Part shown: in pieces, positions 25,401-31,474 of the stretch
How positions within the stretch are numbered: position 1 is the stretch's first letter
How the letters are laid out: every line of letters starts with the position of its first letter
NCBI GenBank assembly: GCA_009377475.1
Contig: WHTY01000050.1
Span: forward strand, 1-35,335
Reading direction: 5' to 3'
Origin: Actinophytocola sp.
GTDB taxonomy: Bacteria > Actinomycetota > Actinomycetes > Mycobacteriales > Pseudonocardiaceae
Length of the DNA: 35,335 bases
Position numbers and translations under genes: made by a program
The notes under the pieces: model-generated
What the model was told of the DNA's origin: nothing
The model's input: only the letters and a program-made list of their open reading frames with translations
The model's database searches: none

Positions 25401-25996
25401 TCGCGCTGGAGGAGTACGCCGCGCTCGAGGAACGCTACAAGTTCCTGTCCACACAGCTCGAAGACCTCAAGGCCACCCGCGAGGACCTGCTGTCGGTGAT
25501 CTCCGACGTCGACGCCAAGATCCTTGAGGTCTTCACCCAGGCGTACGAGGACGTGGCGCGCGAGTTCGAGGTCGTGTTCGCGGCGCTGTTCCCCGGCGGC
25601 GAGGGCAGGATGGTGCTGACCGAGCCCGGCGACATGCTCGCCACCGGCGTCGACGTCGAAGCCCGCCCGCCCGGCAAGAAGGTCAAGCGGCTGTCGCTGC
25701 TGTCCGGTGGTGAGAAGTCGCTGGTCGCGGTCGCGATGCTGGTGGCGATCTTCCGGGCGCGACCGTCGCCGTTCTACGTGCTCGACGAGGTCGAGGCCGC
25801 GCTGGACGAGACCAACATGCGTCGGCTGATCGGCCTGCTCGAGCAGTTGCGGGACAACTCGCAGCTCATCGTGATCACCCACCAGAAGCCGACGATGGAG
25901 ATCGCCGACGCGCTGTACGGCGTGAGCATGGCGGGCGACGGCATCACGCAGGTGATCTCCCAGCGGCTGCGGTCCGGGGAGCCCGTCCCGGCGTAG
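22403..25996 (+). CDS. smc: Chromosome segregation protein SMC
   Basis: This 1197-residue SMC ATPase compacts and individualises chromosomes together with ScpA/ScpB. The N-terminal half-head has Walker A GPNGSGKS (31-38). A first coiled coil (about 170-490) follows. The hinge (about 500-650) includes LPGLLGSVAALLTVDSGYEV and the glycine-rich GTHFAFGGSSRSES. A second coiled coil runs to about 1000. The C-terminal half-head carries the signature LLSGGEKSLVAVAML (about 1100) and Walker B FYVLDEVEAALDE (about 1125). I chose the GTG at 22403 because the product then begins VHLKSLTLKGFKSFA, the universal SMC start, after GAAGGG. An upstream in-frame GTG adds 12 unconserved residues. ftsY follows 61 nt downstream. 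Confidence 0.97.
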   Translation: MHLKSLTLKGFKSFASATTLRFEPGITCVVGPNGSGKSNVLDALRWVMGTQGAKDLRGGKMEDVIFAGTSGRSPLGRAEVTLTIDNSDGALPIDYTEVSITRRMFRDGASEYEINGDVCRLLDIQEMLSDSGIGREMHVIVGQGQLSEILQSKPEERRGFIEEAAGVLKHRKRKEKALRKLNAMQGNLDRLNDLTGELRRQLKPLGKQAEIARKAQVVQSEMRDAKLRLYADDLVTQREAIAKDEADEARVKQRRDEVEQEHEAVSAQQTELEEALAEDQPKLAAAQDTWYKLSALAERLRGTVRLAVERQRHLSEEEPMPSSGKDPEELEIEAEEAAEREAELAEEVEEARAALSSVIERREELERQAQEAERAHMAAVRAVADRREGIAKLSGQVDALRSKTGATSEEIDRLTTAIEEAGARAETATEELEAAKAAEGDPETDDSDLTERLEQAMRANDAAKARVAELVEAERASEREIASEKARVDALSMGLARKDGAGELLSAAGQLPGLLGSVAALLTVDSGYEVALAAALGPVADAVAVRCGEDALIALKYLKEQESGRASLLLGSATTAVDPASWPALPTGARWAREVVSAPKELRPAVEVALAKMAIVADLPAAEALVRDYPDVSAVTSEGDVLGTHFAFGGSSRSESVLEVQAAVDEAEDRLIEAQRSLERITAELEGARAEQQARRDDVGQAREAISESKIDKARVAERLDRLRQAARSAEAEVERLRTQRDKVETSRQSALEQLASLEERLNAVSDQPVDDDPDTTARDEASAAVTEVRQQEMDARLALRTSEERARGIAGRADSLLRAAQAERQARERAEQARVARQRGAEVAAAVVEGGEVALERIEVSLRRAAAERDAVQQQRQSREDALAQVRTKARELSTELEKLTNAVHRDEVVRAEQRLRLEQLETRIAEEFGIGLDDLANEYGPDQPVPASPGEMAEYEAAKERGEDVSEPQPIPYDRGEQERRLKRAERDLTTLGKVNPLALEEYAALEERYKFLSTQLEDLKATREDLLSVISDVDAKILEVFTQAYEDVAREFEVVFAALFPGGEGRMVLTEPGDMLATGVDVEARPPGKKVKRLSLLSGGEKSLVAVAMLVAIFRARPSPFYVLDEVEAALDETNMRRLIGLLEQLRDNSQLIVITHQKPTMEIADALYGVSMAGDGITQVISQRLRSGEPVPA

Positions 25997-26057
25997 GCGA
26001 GCTGTCACTCACACGGGGGTGCACTGCCGGTGCCCGGCTGGATGCGAGGATGGTTTC

Positions 26058-27503
26058 GTGATGGACAACCTCTGGTTATGGGTCATCCTTGTCGCTGTCA
26101 TCCTGCTGACGGTCGCGCTCGTTGCGGGATTCACGCTCGCCCGCAAGCGCAAAATCAGCCTGCGCGAGCAGGGGCGGGCCGACGAGGGAGGTACCCCGTC
26201 CGGGCGGGGCTACAGCGCTGGTGGCGGGATCGCGCTGGCACCTGGCGGCACCGAGCAACGGCAGAGCGGCACTGCGCCCGATCAGTCGCCGGACCACCCC
26301 ATCGCGGAGCGCACCGAGGTCGACGGCGAGCCCGGCGTTGGGGACGACGCCGCCGTGCCCCGCGACTCGGCGCGCCGCGGCATCGTCGACGTCACGCTGC
26401 CTGCCGAGCAGCGCGCCGACACCGAGAGCGCACCAGAGCAACCGACTGCCGAAGACGTCGACCGTGCCGCCGAACGCTTTGGCGAGGCTCCGGAAACCGA
26501 ACGTCCTGCCGACAGCCTGGCTGAGCCGGACCCCACACCGCAGGACACCCCCGAGCCGCTGGATGAGATCGAACCGCCGTCGGGCAGGCTGGCGCGGCTG
26601 CGCGGCCAACTGTCGAAGTCGCGGTCGGCGTTCGGGCAGAGCCTCGTCGGGCTGCTCGGCGCTGGCGACCTCGATGAGGACTCCTGGGAAGAAGTCGAGG
26701 ACACCCTGCTCGTCGCCGACCTCGGCGCGGCGACGACGACCGAGATCGTCACGCAGTTGCGCGAGGAGCTACACACGCGCGGTGTGAGGTCGTCCGAGCA
26801 GGCGCGTACGGTGCTGCGGGACGTGCTGGTCAAGGCGCTGCACCCGGAGCTGGAGCGGTCGGTGCGTGCGCTGCCGCACGAGGTCGACGGCAGCAAACGC
26901 CCCGCCGTCGTCCTGGTCGCTGGCGTCAACGGCACCGGCAAGACCACCACGACCGGCAAGCTCGCCCGCGTGCTCGTGGGCCAGGACCACAAGGTCGTGC
27001 TCGGCGCGGCGGACACCTTCCGTGCGGCGGCGGCTGACCAGCTGCAGACCTGGTCGGAGCGCGTCGGCGCGGAGGTCGTGCGCGGCAAGGAGGGCGCCGA
27101 CCCCGCTTCGGTCGCGTTCGACGCCGTCAAGCGCGGCATCGACGCCGGGGCGGACGCCGTCCTGGTGGACACCGCGGGCAGACTGCACACCAAGACCGGC
27201 CTGATGGACGAACTCGGCAAGGTCAAGCGCGTCGTGGAGAAGCAGGCCCGCGTCGATGAGGTGCTGCTGGTGCTCGACGCGACCACCGGCCAGAACGGCT
27301 TGATGCAGGCCCGCGTGTTCGGCGAGGTCGTTGACGTCACCGGCATCGTGCTGACCAAGCTCGACGGCACCGCCAAGGGCGGCATCGTGTTCCAGGTGCA
27401 GCGGGAGCTGGGGGTTCCGGTCAAGCTCGTTGGTCTCGGCGAGGGCCCGGACGACCTCGCGCCATTCGAGCCAGGGGCGTTCGTCGACGCGCTGCTGGAC
27501 TGA
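26058..27503 (+). CDS. ftsY: Signal recognition particle receptor FtsY
   Basis: This 481-residue SRP GTPase receptor docks ribosome-SRP complexes at the membrane. A single N-terminal membrane segment (about 5-27, LWLWVILVAVILLTVALVAG) is followed by a basic patch RKRK. A long acidic, Pro-rich A domain (about 40-180) comes next, then the NG GTPase core. G motifs are GVNGTGKTTTTGKLA (about 290), DTFRAAAADQL, DTAGRLHTK (about 370), TKLDGTAKGG (about 433) and GLGEGPDDL. The GTG at 26058 has GAGGA 7 nt upstream; the next codon is ATG (26061), an equally possible start. The membrane anchor is typical of actinobacterial FtsY. Confidence 0.96.
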   Translation: MMDNLWLWVILVAVILLTVALVAGFTLARKRKISLREQGRADEGGTPSGRGYSAGGGIALAPGGTEQRQSGTAPDQSPDHPIAERTEVDGEPGVGDDAAVPRDSARRGIVDVTLPAEQRADTESAPEQPTAEDVDRAAERFGEAPETERPADSLAEPDPTPQDTPEPLDEIEPPSGRLARLRGQLSKSRSAFGQSLVGLLGAGDLDEDSWEEVEDTLLVADLGAATTTEIVTQLREELHTRGVRSSEQARTVLRDVLVKALHPELERSVRALPHEVDGSKRPAVVLVAGVNGTGKTTTTGKLARVLVGQDHKVVLGAADTFRAAAADQLQTWSERVGAEVVRGKEGADPASVAFDAVKRGIDAGADAVLVDTAGRLHTKTGLMDELGKVKRVVEKQARVDEVLLVLDATTGQNGLMQARVFGEVVDVTGIVLTKLDGTAKGGIVFQVQRELGVPVKLVGLGEGPDDLAPFEPGAFVDALLD

Positions 27504-27530
27504 AACACGCCCACGCGCCTGGTGCGGCCT

Positions 27531-27614
27531 CCGCTTCGCCAGGGGAATGGTCGCGAGAACCGGGCAAACGACGTCGAATCGGGCGCGAATCGTGCAATAA
27601 TCCTGGCGAAGCGG
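27531..27614 (+). repeat. Intergenic inverted-repeat element, copy F (84 bp)
   Basis: A perfect 13-bp terminal inverted repeat, CCGCTTCGCCAGG (27531-27543) and CCTGGCGAAGCGG (27602-27614), encloses a core close to that of copy E: AATGGTCGCGAGAACCGG, CGGGC at 27561 and 27580 (19 bp apart) and GCAATA near the right arm. It sits between the convergent ftsY and dinB genes. Confidence 0.85.
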
Positions 27615-27638
27615 GCGGCGACGTACGCGGCGACCAGT

Positions 27639-27691
27639 GTGCCGAAGGTGCCCTTCGGCACACATTGTGTACCGAAGGGCACCTTCGGCAC
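27639..27691. terminator. Long nested palindrome between ftsY and dinB
   Basis: GTGCCGAAGGTGCCCTTCGG (27639-27658) pairs perfectly with its complement at 27672-27691. After one mismatch four more pairs follow, leaving a 3-nt loop. Each arm is itself a palindrome (CCGAAGGtgcCCTTCGG), so several alternative hairpins or a cruciform can form. Its place between convergent stops makes bidirectional termination likely. The GAAGG...CCTTC units resemble those at 16324-16382, so it may also be a dispersed repeat. Confidence 0.65.
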
Positions 27692-27721
27692 GGGCCAGTG
27701 ACCACCACGGCGCGGCGTCGG

Positions 27722-28978
27722 TCAGTCCGGCAGGGTCGGCATGGCGACGCCGGGGGAGCGGCCGAGCAGGGTGCCTCGGGTGATGGCCTCGGTGCCGAAG
27801 CGCTCGCGGACGTCGTCCAGCACGGGATCGAGGTCGATCTGCACGCGGGCGTTGGCGCGGCCCCGGGAATCAGCCCGCCTCGCCGCGCCGCTCCGCGTGC
27901 CGGACTCCGTCCAGAGCGGCAGCTCCAACTGTGCGGACGCCTCGTCGCTGAGGTTGGCCACCGCCACCCCGATCAGCGTCAGCCCCTGCTGGTCGATGCG
28001 CGGCATCGCCTCCCGCAGCAGATGGCGCGCTGTCGCCAGCACCAGCGACGTCCGGGCGGTCGGTGCGGCCAGGGTGTGCGAGCGGCTCGCGCGGGTGTAG
28101 TCGTCGAACCGCAACCGCAGCACCACCGTGCGACCGAGCCGATCCGCCCGGCGCATCCGGCGACACACCCGCTCCACCAGTCCGGTCAGCGCGGCGTCGA
28201 TGTCGTCGGACGTCTTGAGTGCCCTCCCCAGCGCCCGTTGCGCCCCGATCGACCCACGTCGCTTGCGCCGCCGCACCGGGCGAGGGTCCTGGTTGTGTGC
28301 CAGCCGGTGCAGGTGTCGTCCCATCGCCGCGCCGAGCAGCGACGTCAGCGTGTCCTCGCTGTATCGGGCGACGTCCCCGACGGTGTGCATCCCCCGGTCG
28401 CGCAGCTTCGCCTCGGTCACCGGCCCGACCCCCCACAGCTTGCCGACCGGCAGCGGATGCAGGAACGCCATCTCGGCGTCCGGCTCGACCACCAACAGAC
28501 CGTCCGGCTTGGCCACACCGCTGGCCACCTTCGCCAGGAACTTCGTGCGCGCTACGCCCACCGTGATCGGCAGCCCAACCCGTTCCCACACCTCGCGCCG
28601 CAGCCGCGCGGCGATGTCGGCCGGGCTGCCCGCGATGTTCCGCAACCCGGACACTTCAAGGAACGCCTCATCGATCGACAAGCCCTCGACGTGCGGGCTA
28701 GTGCGCTCGAAGACGTCGAACACCGCCTTGCTCGCCTCGGCGTACGCCGACATCCTGGGCGGCACGATCACGGCGTGCGGGCAGAGCCGCCGCGCCTGCG
28801 CCCCGCCCATCGCGCCACGCACGCCGTACGCCCGCGCTTCGTAGCTCGCCGCGAGCACGACCCCGCTGCCGACCAGCACCGGACGTCCCCGCAACGTGGG
28901 GTCGTCGCGCTGCTCGACCGACGCGAAGAACGCGTCCAGGTCGGCGTGCATGATCGTCGCCTCGGACCGGACTGACAC
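27722..28978 (-). CDS. dinB: DNA polymerase IV (Y-family)
   Basis: This is an error-prone translesion polymerase of 418 residues. The palm carboxylates are in HADLDAFFASVEQ (Asp13) and LSIDEAFLEVSG (Asp103, Glu104). A YEARAYGVR finger segment, the helix-hairpin-helix LWGVGPVTEAKLRDRG and the little-finger domain follow. A beta-clamp-binding motif QLELPL lies near residue 360. The tail has SRGRANARVQIDLDPVLDD. Start choice: GTG 28978 lies just where a leaderless transcript from the upstream GAACAT -10-like box would begin. GTG 28984 adds two residues but abuts that box. ATG 28951 has a GAGG ribosome binding site 8 nt upstream and gives a minimal MHADLDAFF start. LexA and PafBC-type sites overlap the start region. 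Confidence 0.95.
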   Translation of the reverse strand: MSVRSEATIMHADLDAFFASVEQRDDPTLRGRPVLVGSGVVLAASYEARAYGVRGAMGGAQARRLCPHAVIVPPRMSAYAEASKAVFDVFERTSPHVEGLSIDEAFLEVSGLRNIAGSPADIAARLRREVWERVGLPITVGVARTKFLAKVASGVAKPDGLLVVEPDAEMAFLHPLPVGKLWGVGPVTEAKLRDRGMHTVGDVARYSEDTLTSLLGAAMGRHLHRLAHNQDPRPVRRRKRRGSIGAQRALGRALKTSDDIDAALTGLVERVCRRMRRADRLGRTVVLRLRFDDYTRASRSHTLAAPTARTSLVLATARHLLREAMPRIDQQGLTLIGVAVANLSDEASAQLELPLWTESGTRSGAARRADSRGRANARVQIDLDPVLDDVRERFGTEAITRGTLLGRSPGVAMPTLPD

Positions 28979-29007
28979 GAACACATGTTCGCATCAACCA
29001 CCGACAA
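28978..29007 (-). promoter_or_regulatory. Composite SOS (LexA) box and PafBC-type promoter of dinB
   Basis: CGAACACATGTTCG (28978-28991) matches the GAAC-N4-GTTC SOS box of Gram-positives and actinobacteria. On the minus strand it is preceded by TTGTCGGTG (plus 28999-29007), then 8 nt, then GAACAT (28985-28990). That closely fits the mycobacterial LexA-independent damage promoter TTGTCRGTG-N8-TAnnnT used with PafBC, with G for T at the first -10 position. Both DNA-damage regulators could thus act on one promoter. Confidence 0.7.
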
Positions 29008-29079
29008 TCAGCTGGGGTCGCGATCTGCCGGTTCCCCAGGTTAGCCGACGGTGCCGGTTGGACGCGCCTGGTCGAAGTC

Positions 29080-29158
29080 GATCAACTACCCGCGCGCTGT
29101 GACCACGCGACGTCCTTTTCGTCCGGTTCCGTTGGTCACACGGCGCAGGAAGTTGATC
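29080..29158 (-). repeat. Intergenic inverted-repeat element, copy C (79 bp)
   Basis: GATCAACT (29080-29087) and AGTTGATC (29151-29158) mark the ends. Inward pairing includes GCGC and TGTGACCA / TGGTCACA. On the minus strand the loop reads GGAACCGGACGAAAAGGACG, with CGGAC and AGGAC boxes 9 bp apart (plus 29121-29125, 29112-29116). The 3' edge touches the stump of an ABC ATPase gene at 29160-29246. Confidence 0.8.
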
Positions 29159-29159
29159 A

Positions 29160-29246
29160 TCAACGCTCGCCGGGTTCGATGCGCAGGCGCAGCGCGTCGA
29201 CCGCGGTAACAGTGTTATATCGCTTGGTGAGTCCGTGGGTGTCCAC
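29160..29246 (-). pseudogene. N-terminal stump of an ABC transporter ATPase gene
   Basis: From a GTG at 29246 the frame encodes 28 residues reading VDTHGLTKRYNTVTAVDALR and then LRIEPGER before a stop. This is the canonical first strand pair of drug-exporter-type ABC ATPases (DrrA-like), which normally continue with a Walker A loop just after PGE. Walker A and everything beyond are absent, and no continuation is visible elsewhere in the window. The break lies directly beside repeat element C (ends 29158). The rest of the 28985-29491 gap holds only the element and the opuA upstream region. Confidence 0.6.
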
Positions 29247-29383
29247 TGGTGCTTTGCATGGCGTCGAGCATGGTGGCGAATGGGCGAGCGCGCGTCGGCC
29301 ATCGAGCGGCTCGCTGACTACGTTCGCCGACGTAGACGTTGCGATGCGGTTGCGGTTTCGCTCGGATCGCCCGTGCTGGACAC

Positions 29384-29431
29384 GTGGATTCGAATCCTCT
29401 GATATGCCGATGTACGGTCAGAGAGATCCAC
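29384..29431. promoter_or_regulatory. Interrupted inverted repeat upstream of the opuA promoter
   Basis: GTGGAT (29384-29389) and CTCTGA (29397-29402) are matched by TCAGAG (29418-29423) and ATCCAC (29426-29431). The right end is 11 bp before the -35 box, a suitable place for an activator or repressor. No named regulator site is recognised. Confidence 0.3.
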
Positions 29432-29442
29432 GATGAGGCGGA

Positions 29443-29472
29443 TTGGCATGATCGATTCAATCCGTCTAACCT
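29443..29472 (+). promoter_or_regulatory. Sigma-A-type promoter of the opuA operon
   Basis: TTGGCA (29443-29448) and TAACCT (29467-29472), 18 bp apart, fit the -35/-10 pattern. The predicted start near 29479 leaves a 13-nt leader containing GGGAGG before the GTG at 29492. Confidence 0.55.
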
Positions 29473-29491
29473 ACCGCCCCGGGAGGTGGTC

Positions 29492-30541
29492 GTGGCCGCT
29501 ATTCGAGCCGAAGGGCTCTACAAAGTTTTCGGCAGGCGCCCTGATGACGTGGTTCGCCAGCTGAGTGAGGGTGCCAGCACGGAAGACGTCGTCGCGAAGG
29601 GAGCGACGCCCGCCGTGATCGACGTCAGCCTCGACGTGCAGCCCGGCGAGATCTTCGTCGTGATGGGACTGTCCGGCTCTGGCAAGTCGACGCTGATTCG
29701 CATGCTCAACGGCCTGCTGTTGCCGACGGCGGGGCACGTCCACGTCGGCGGTAAGGACGTCGCCGAGCTGGACCCCAAGTCGTTGCGACAGCTGCGCTCC
29801 GAGCAGATGAGCATGGTGTTCCAGCACTTCGCGCTGCTGCCGCACCGGAACGTGCTGGAGAATGCCGGGTATGCGCTGAAGGTGCGCGGCGTCGACAAGG
29901 AGGCCCGCAACAAGAAGGCGCAGGAAGCGCTGGAGATGGTGGGCCTCTCCGGCTGGGGTGACCGGTTGCCGAGCCAGCTCTCGGGCGGGATGAAGCAACG
30001 TGTCGGCCTCGCGCGGGCGCTCGCCGCCGAGACCGGCATCATGTTGATGGACGAGGCGTTCTCCGCGCTCGACCCGCTGATCCGCCGCGAGATGCAGGAC
30101 CAGCTCATCGACCTGCAGCAGCGGCTGAACAAGACAGTCGTCTTCATCACGCACGACCTCAACGAGGCGATGCGACTCGGTGACCGGATCGCCGTCATGC
30201 GGGCCGGACGTATCGTGCAGACCGGGACGCCGGCGGAGATTCTGCGCGAACCCGCCGACGACTACGTGGCGGAGTTCGTCAAGGACGTCGACCGCACGCG
30301 GGTGCTCACCGCGGCGGCGGTGATGGAACCGGCCTCGGTCGGTCACGACGAGTATCCCGCCGTTACGCCGGACACGTTGCTCGCCGACATCTTCGCGCTG
30401 GCCGACCAGCGGCCACTGCCGCTGGCCGTGGTGGATGGAGAAAACCGGGTGCTTGGCATCGTCAACGAACGGAACTTGCTACACGCGATGGTCAGCAGTG
30501 ACGCGGTGCAGGGCCGGAACAAGGAGGCCCGTCATGGATGA
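29492..30541 (+). CDS. opuAA: Glycine betaine/proline ABC transporter ATPase
   Basis: This 349-residue ATPase energises uptake of compatible solutes. The N-terminal region typical of OpuAA/ProV (KVFGRRPDDVVRQLSEGAS) precedes Walker A GLSGSGKST (59-67). Then come the Q-loop VFQHFALLPHRNV, signature LSGGMKQRVGLARAL, Walker B IMLMDEAFSALDP and the H-loop THDLNEAMRLGDR. After about 275 the protein has a CBS-like tail (LPLAVVDGENRVLGIVNERN). In OpuA systems such domains sense ionic strength or cyclic-di-AMP; which applies here is unknown. The GTG at 29492 follows GGGAGG. It overlaps the permease gene by 8 nt, so the two are translationally coupled. Confidence 0.94.
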   Translation: MAAIRAEGLYKVFGRRPDDVVRQLSEGASTEDVVAKGATPAVIDVSLDVQPGEIFVVMGLSGSGKSTLIRMLNGLLLPTAGHVHVGGKDVAELDPKSLRQLRSEQMSMVFQHFALLPHRNVLENAGYALKVRGVDKEARNKKAQEALEMVGLSGWGDRLPSQLSGGMKQRVGLARALAAETGIMLMDEAFSALDPLIRREMQDQLIDLQQRLNKTVVFITHDLNEAMRLGDRIAVMRAGRIVQTGTPAEILREPADDYVAEFVKDVDRTRVLTAAAVMEPASVGHDEYPAVTPDTLLADIFALADQRPLPLAVVDGENRVLGIVNERNLLHAMVSSDAVQGRNKEARHG

Positions 30542-31406
30542 GTGGGTGGAAGGCTGGCGTATCCCGCTCGGCACGTGGGTCGAGGGCTTCGTCTTCTGGC
30601 TGCAAGACATGTTCCCGCCGTTTTTCAACTTCCTCGCGTCGGTGCTGACCGGCATCTACGAAGCGATGGCTGACCTCTTCACCTGGCCACCCGTGCTGGT
30701 GATGATCGCTATCTTCGGGGTGCTCGGTCTGCTCGCACGCGGTTGGAAGTTCGGCATCGGCGGCGCGGTAGGGCTCTTCGGGATTCAGCTGCTCGACCAG
30801 TGGGAAAGCTCGATGCAGACGCTCGCTCTCGTCCTTGGTTCGGTACTCATCGCGACGGTGCTCGCCATTCCCATCGGCATCGTGGCGGCTCGTTCGCAGG
30901 TGTTCAGCAACCTCATCCGGCCGGTGCTCGACTTCATGCAGACCATGCCCCCGCTGGTCTATCTGCTTCCGGGCATCTTCTTCTTCGGTATTGGTGAGGT
31001 TCCGGGCATGCTCGCCACGATCGTCTTCGCGATGCCGCCCGGCATTCGGCTCACCGAGCTCGGCATCCGCCAGGTCGATCAGGAGGTCGTCGAGGCGGGC
31101 CACGCCTTCGGCAGTCCGCCGGGCAAGATCCTGCGGCAGATCCAGTTGCCGCTCGCCCGGCCGACGATCATGGCGGGCATCAACCAGGTGATCATGCTGG
31201 CGTTGTCGATGGTCGTGCTGGCCGGGTTTGTCGGCGCCCCGGGGCTGGGGCAGGAGGTGCTGTCGGCGCTGTCTCGTATTGAGATTGGCCTTGGCGCCGA
31301 GGCTGGCTTGTCCGTGGTGATCCTCGCGATTTACCTCGACAGGGTGACCGCTTCCCTCGGTACGCGGTCGGGCTTGGGGCTGTCACGTCTGGTGAAGATG
31401 CGATGA
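30534..31406 (+). CDS. opuAB: Glycine betaine/proline ABC transporter permease
   Basis: This 290-residue integral membrane subunit has a hydrophilic start and an amphipathic segment (FPPFFNFLASVLTGIYEAM). About six to seven membrane helices follow. The transporter-inner-membrane (EAA) loop that contacts the ATPase is recognisable as EAGHAFGSPPGKILRQIQLP. MQTMPPLVYLLPGIFFFGIGEVPG is the stretch conserved in OpuAB/ProW. The ATG at 30534 has AAGGAGG upstream and overlaps the end of the ATPase gene. A single permease subunit would homodimerise, as in B. subtilis OpuA. Confidence 0.94.
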   Translation: MDEWVEGWRIPLGTWVEGFVFWLQDMFPPFFNFLASVLTGIYEAMADLFTWPPVLVMIAIFGVLGLLARGWKFGIGGAVGLFGIQLLDQWESSMQTLALVLGSVLIATVLAIPIGIVAARSQVFSNLIRPVLDFMQTMPPLVYLLPGIFFFGIGEVPGMLATIVFAMPPGIRLTELGIRQVDQEVVEAGHAFGSPPGKILRQIQLPLARPTIMAGINQVIMLALSMVVLAGFVGAPGLGQEVLSALSRIEIGLGAEAGLSVVILAIYLDRVTASLGTRSGLGLSRLVKMR

Positions 31407-31474
31407 GAGCGGCTGACTCGTAGTTTTCGGATTGACTCCATCTCCCGAGCAATGACGACAAACGGAGGAGCATC

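Noticed and set aside
22397..26008. 1203-codon open frame antisense to smc
   Set aside because: It is a mirror of smc codon bias in high-GC DNA. The translation is Arg/Leu/Gly/His-rich with no recognisable domain, whereas the plus-strand frame is a complete SMC.
29384..29402. GGATTCGAATCC resembling a tRNA T-loop
   Set aside because: The surrounding 80 bases give no acceptor stem, D-arm or anticodon arm, and the 5-bp T-stem does not pair well. The bases are better explained by a palindrome and the inverted repeat before opuA.
29339..29491. N-terminal extension of the opuA ATPase gene
   Set aside because: The open frame runs upstream, but the extension covers the inverted repeat, the -35 and the -10 boxes. 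The GTG at 29492 has a proper ribosome binding site and gives the normal family start.
28985..29491. Possible riboswitch in the gap before opuA
   Set aside because: The promoter at 29443-29472 leaves a leader of only about 13 nt, too short for a riboswitch. No ydaO/c-di-AMP consensus is seen.
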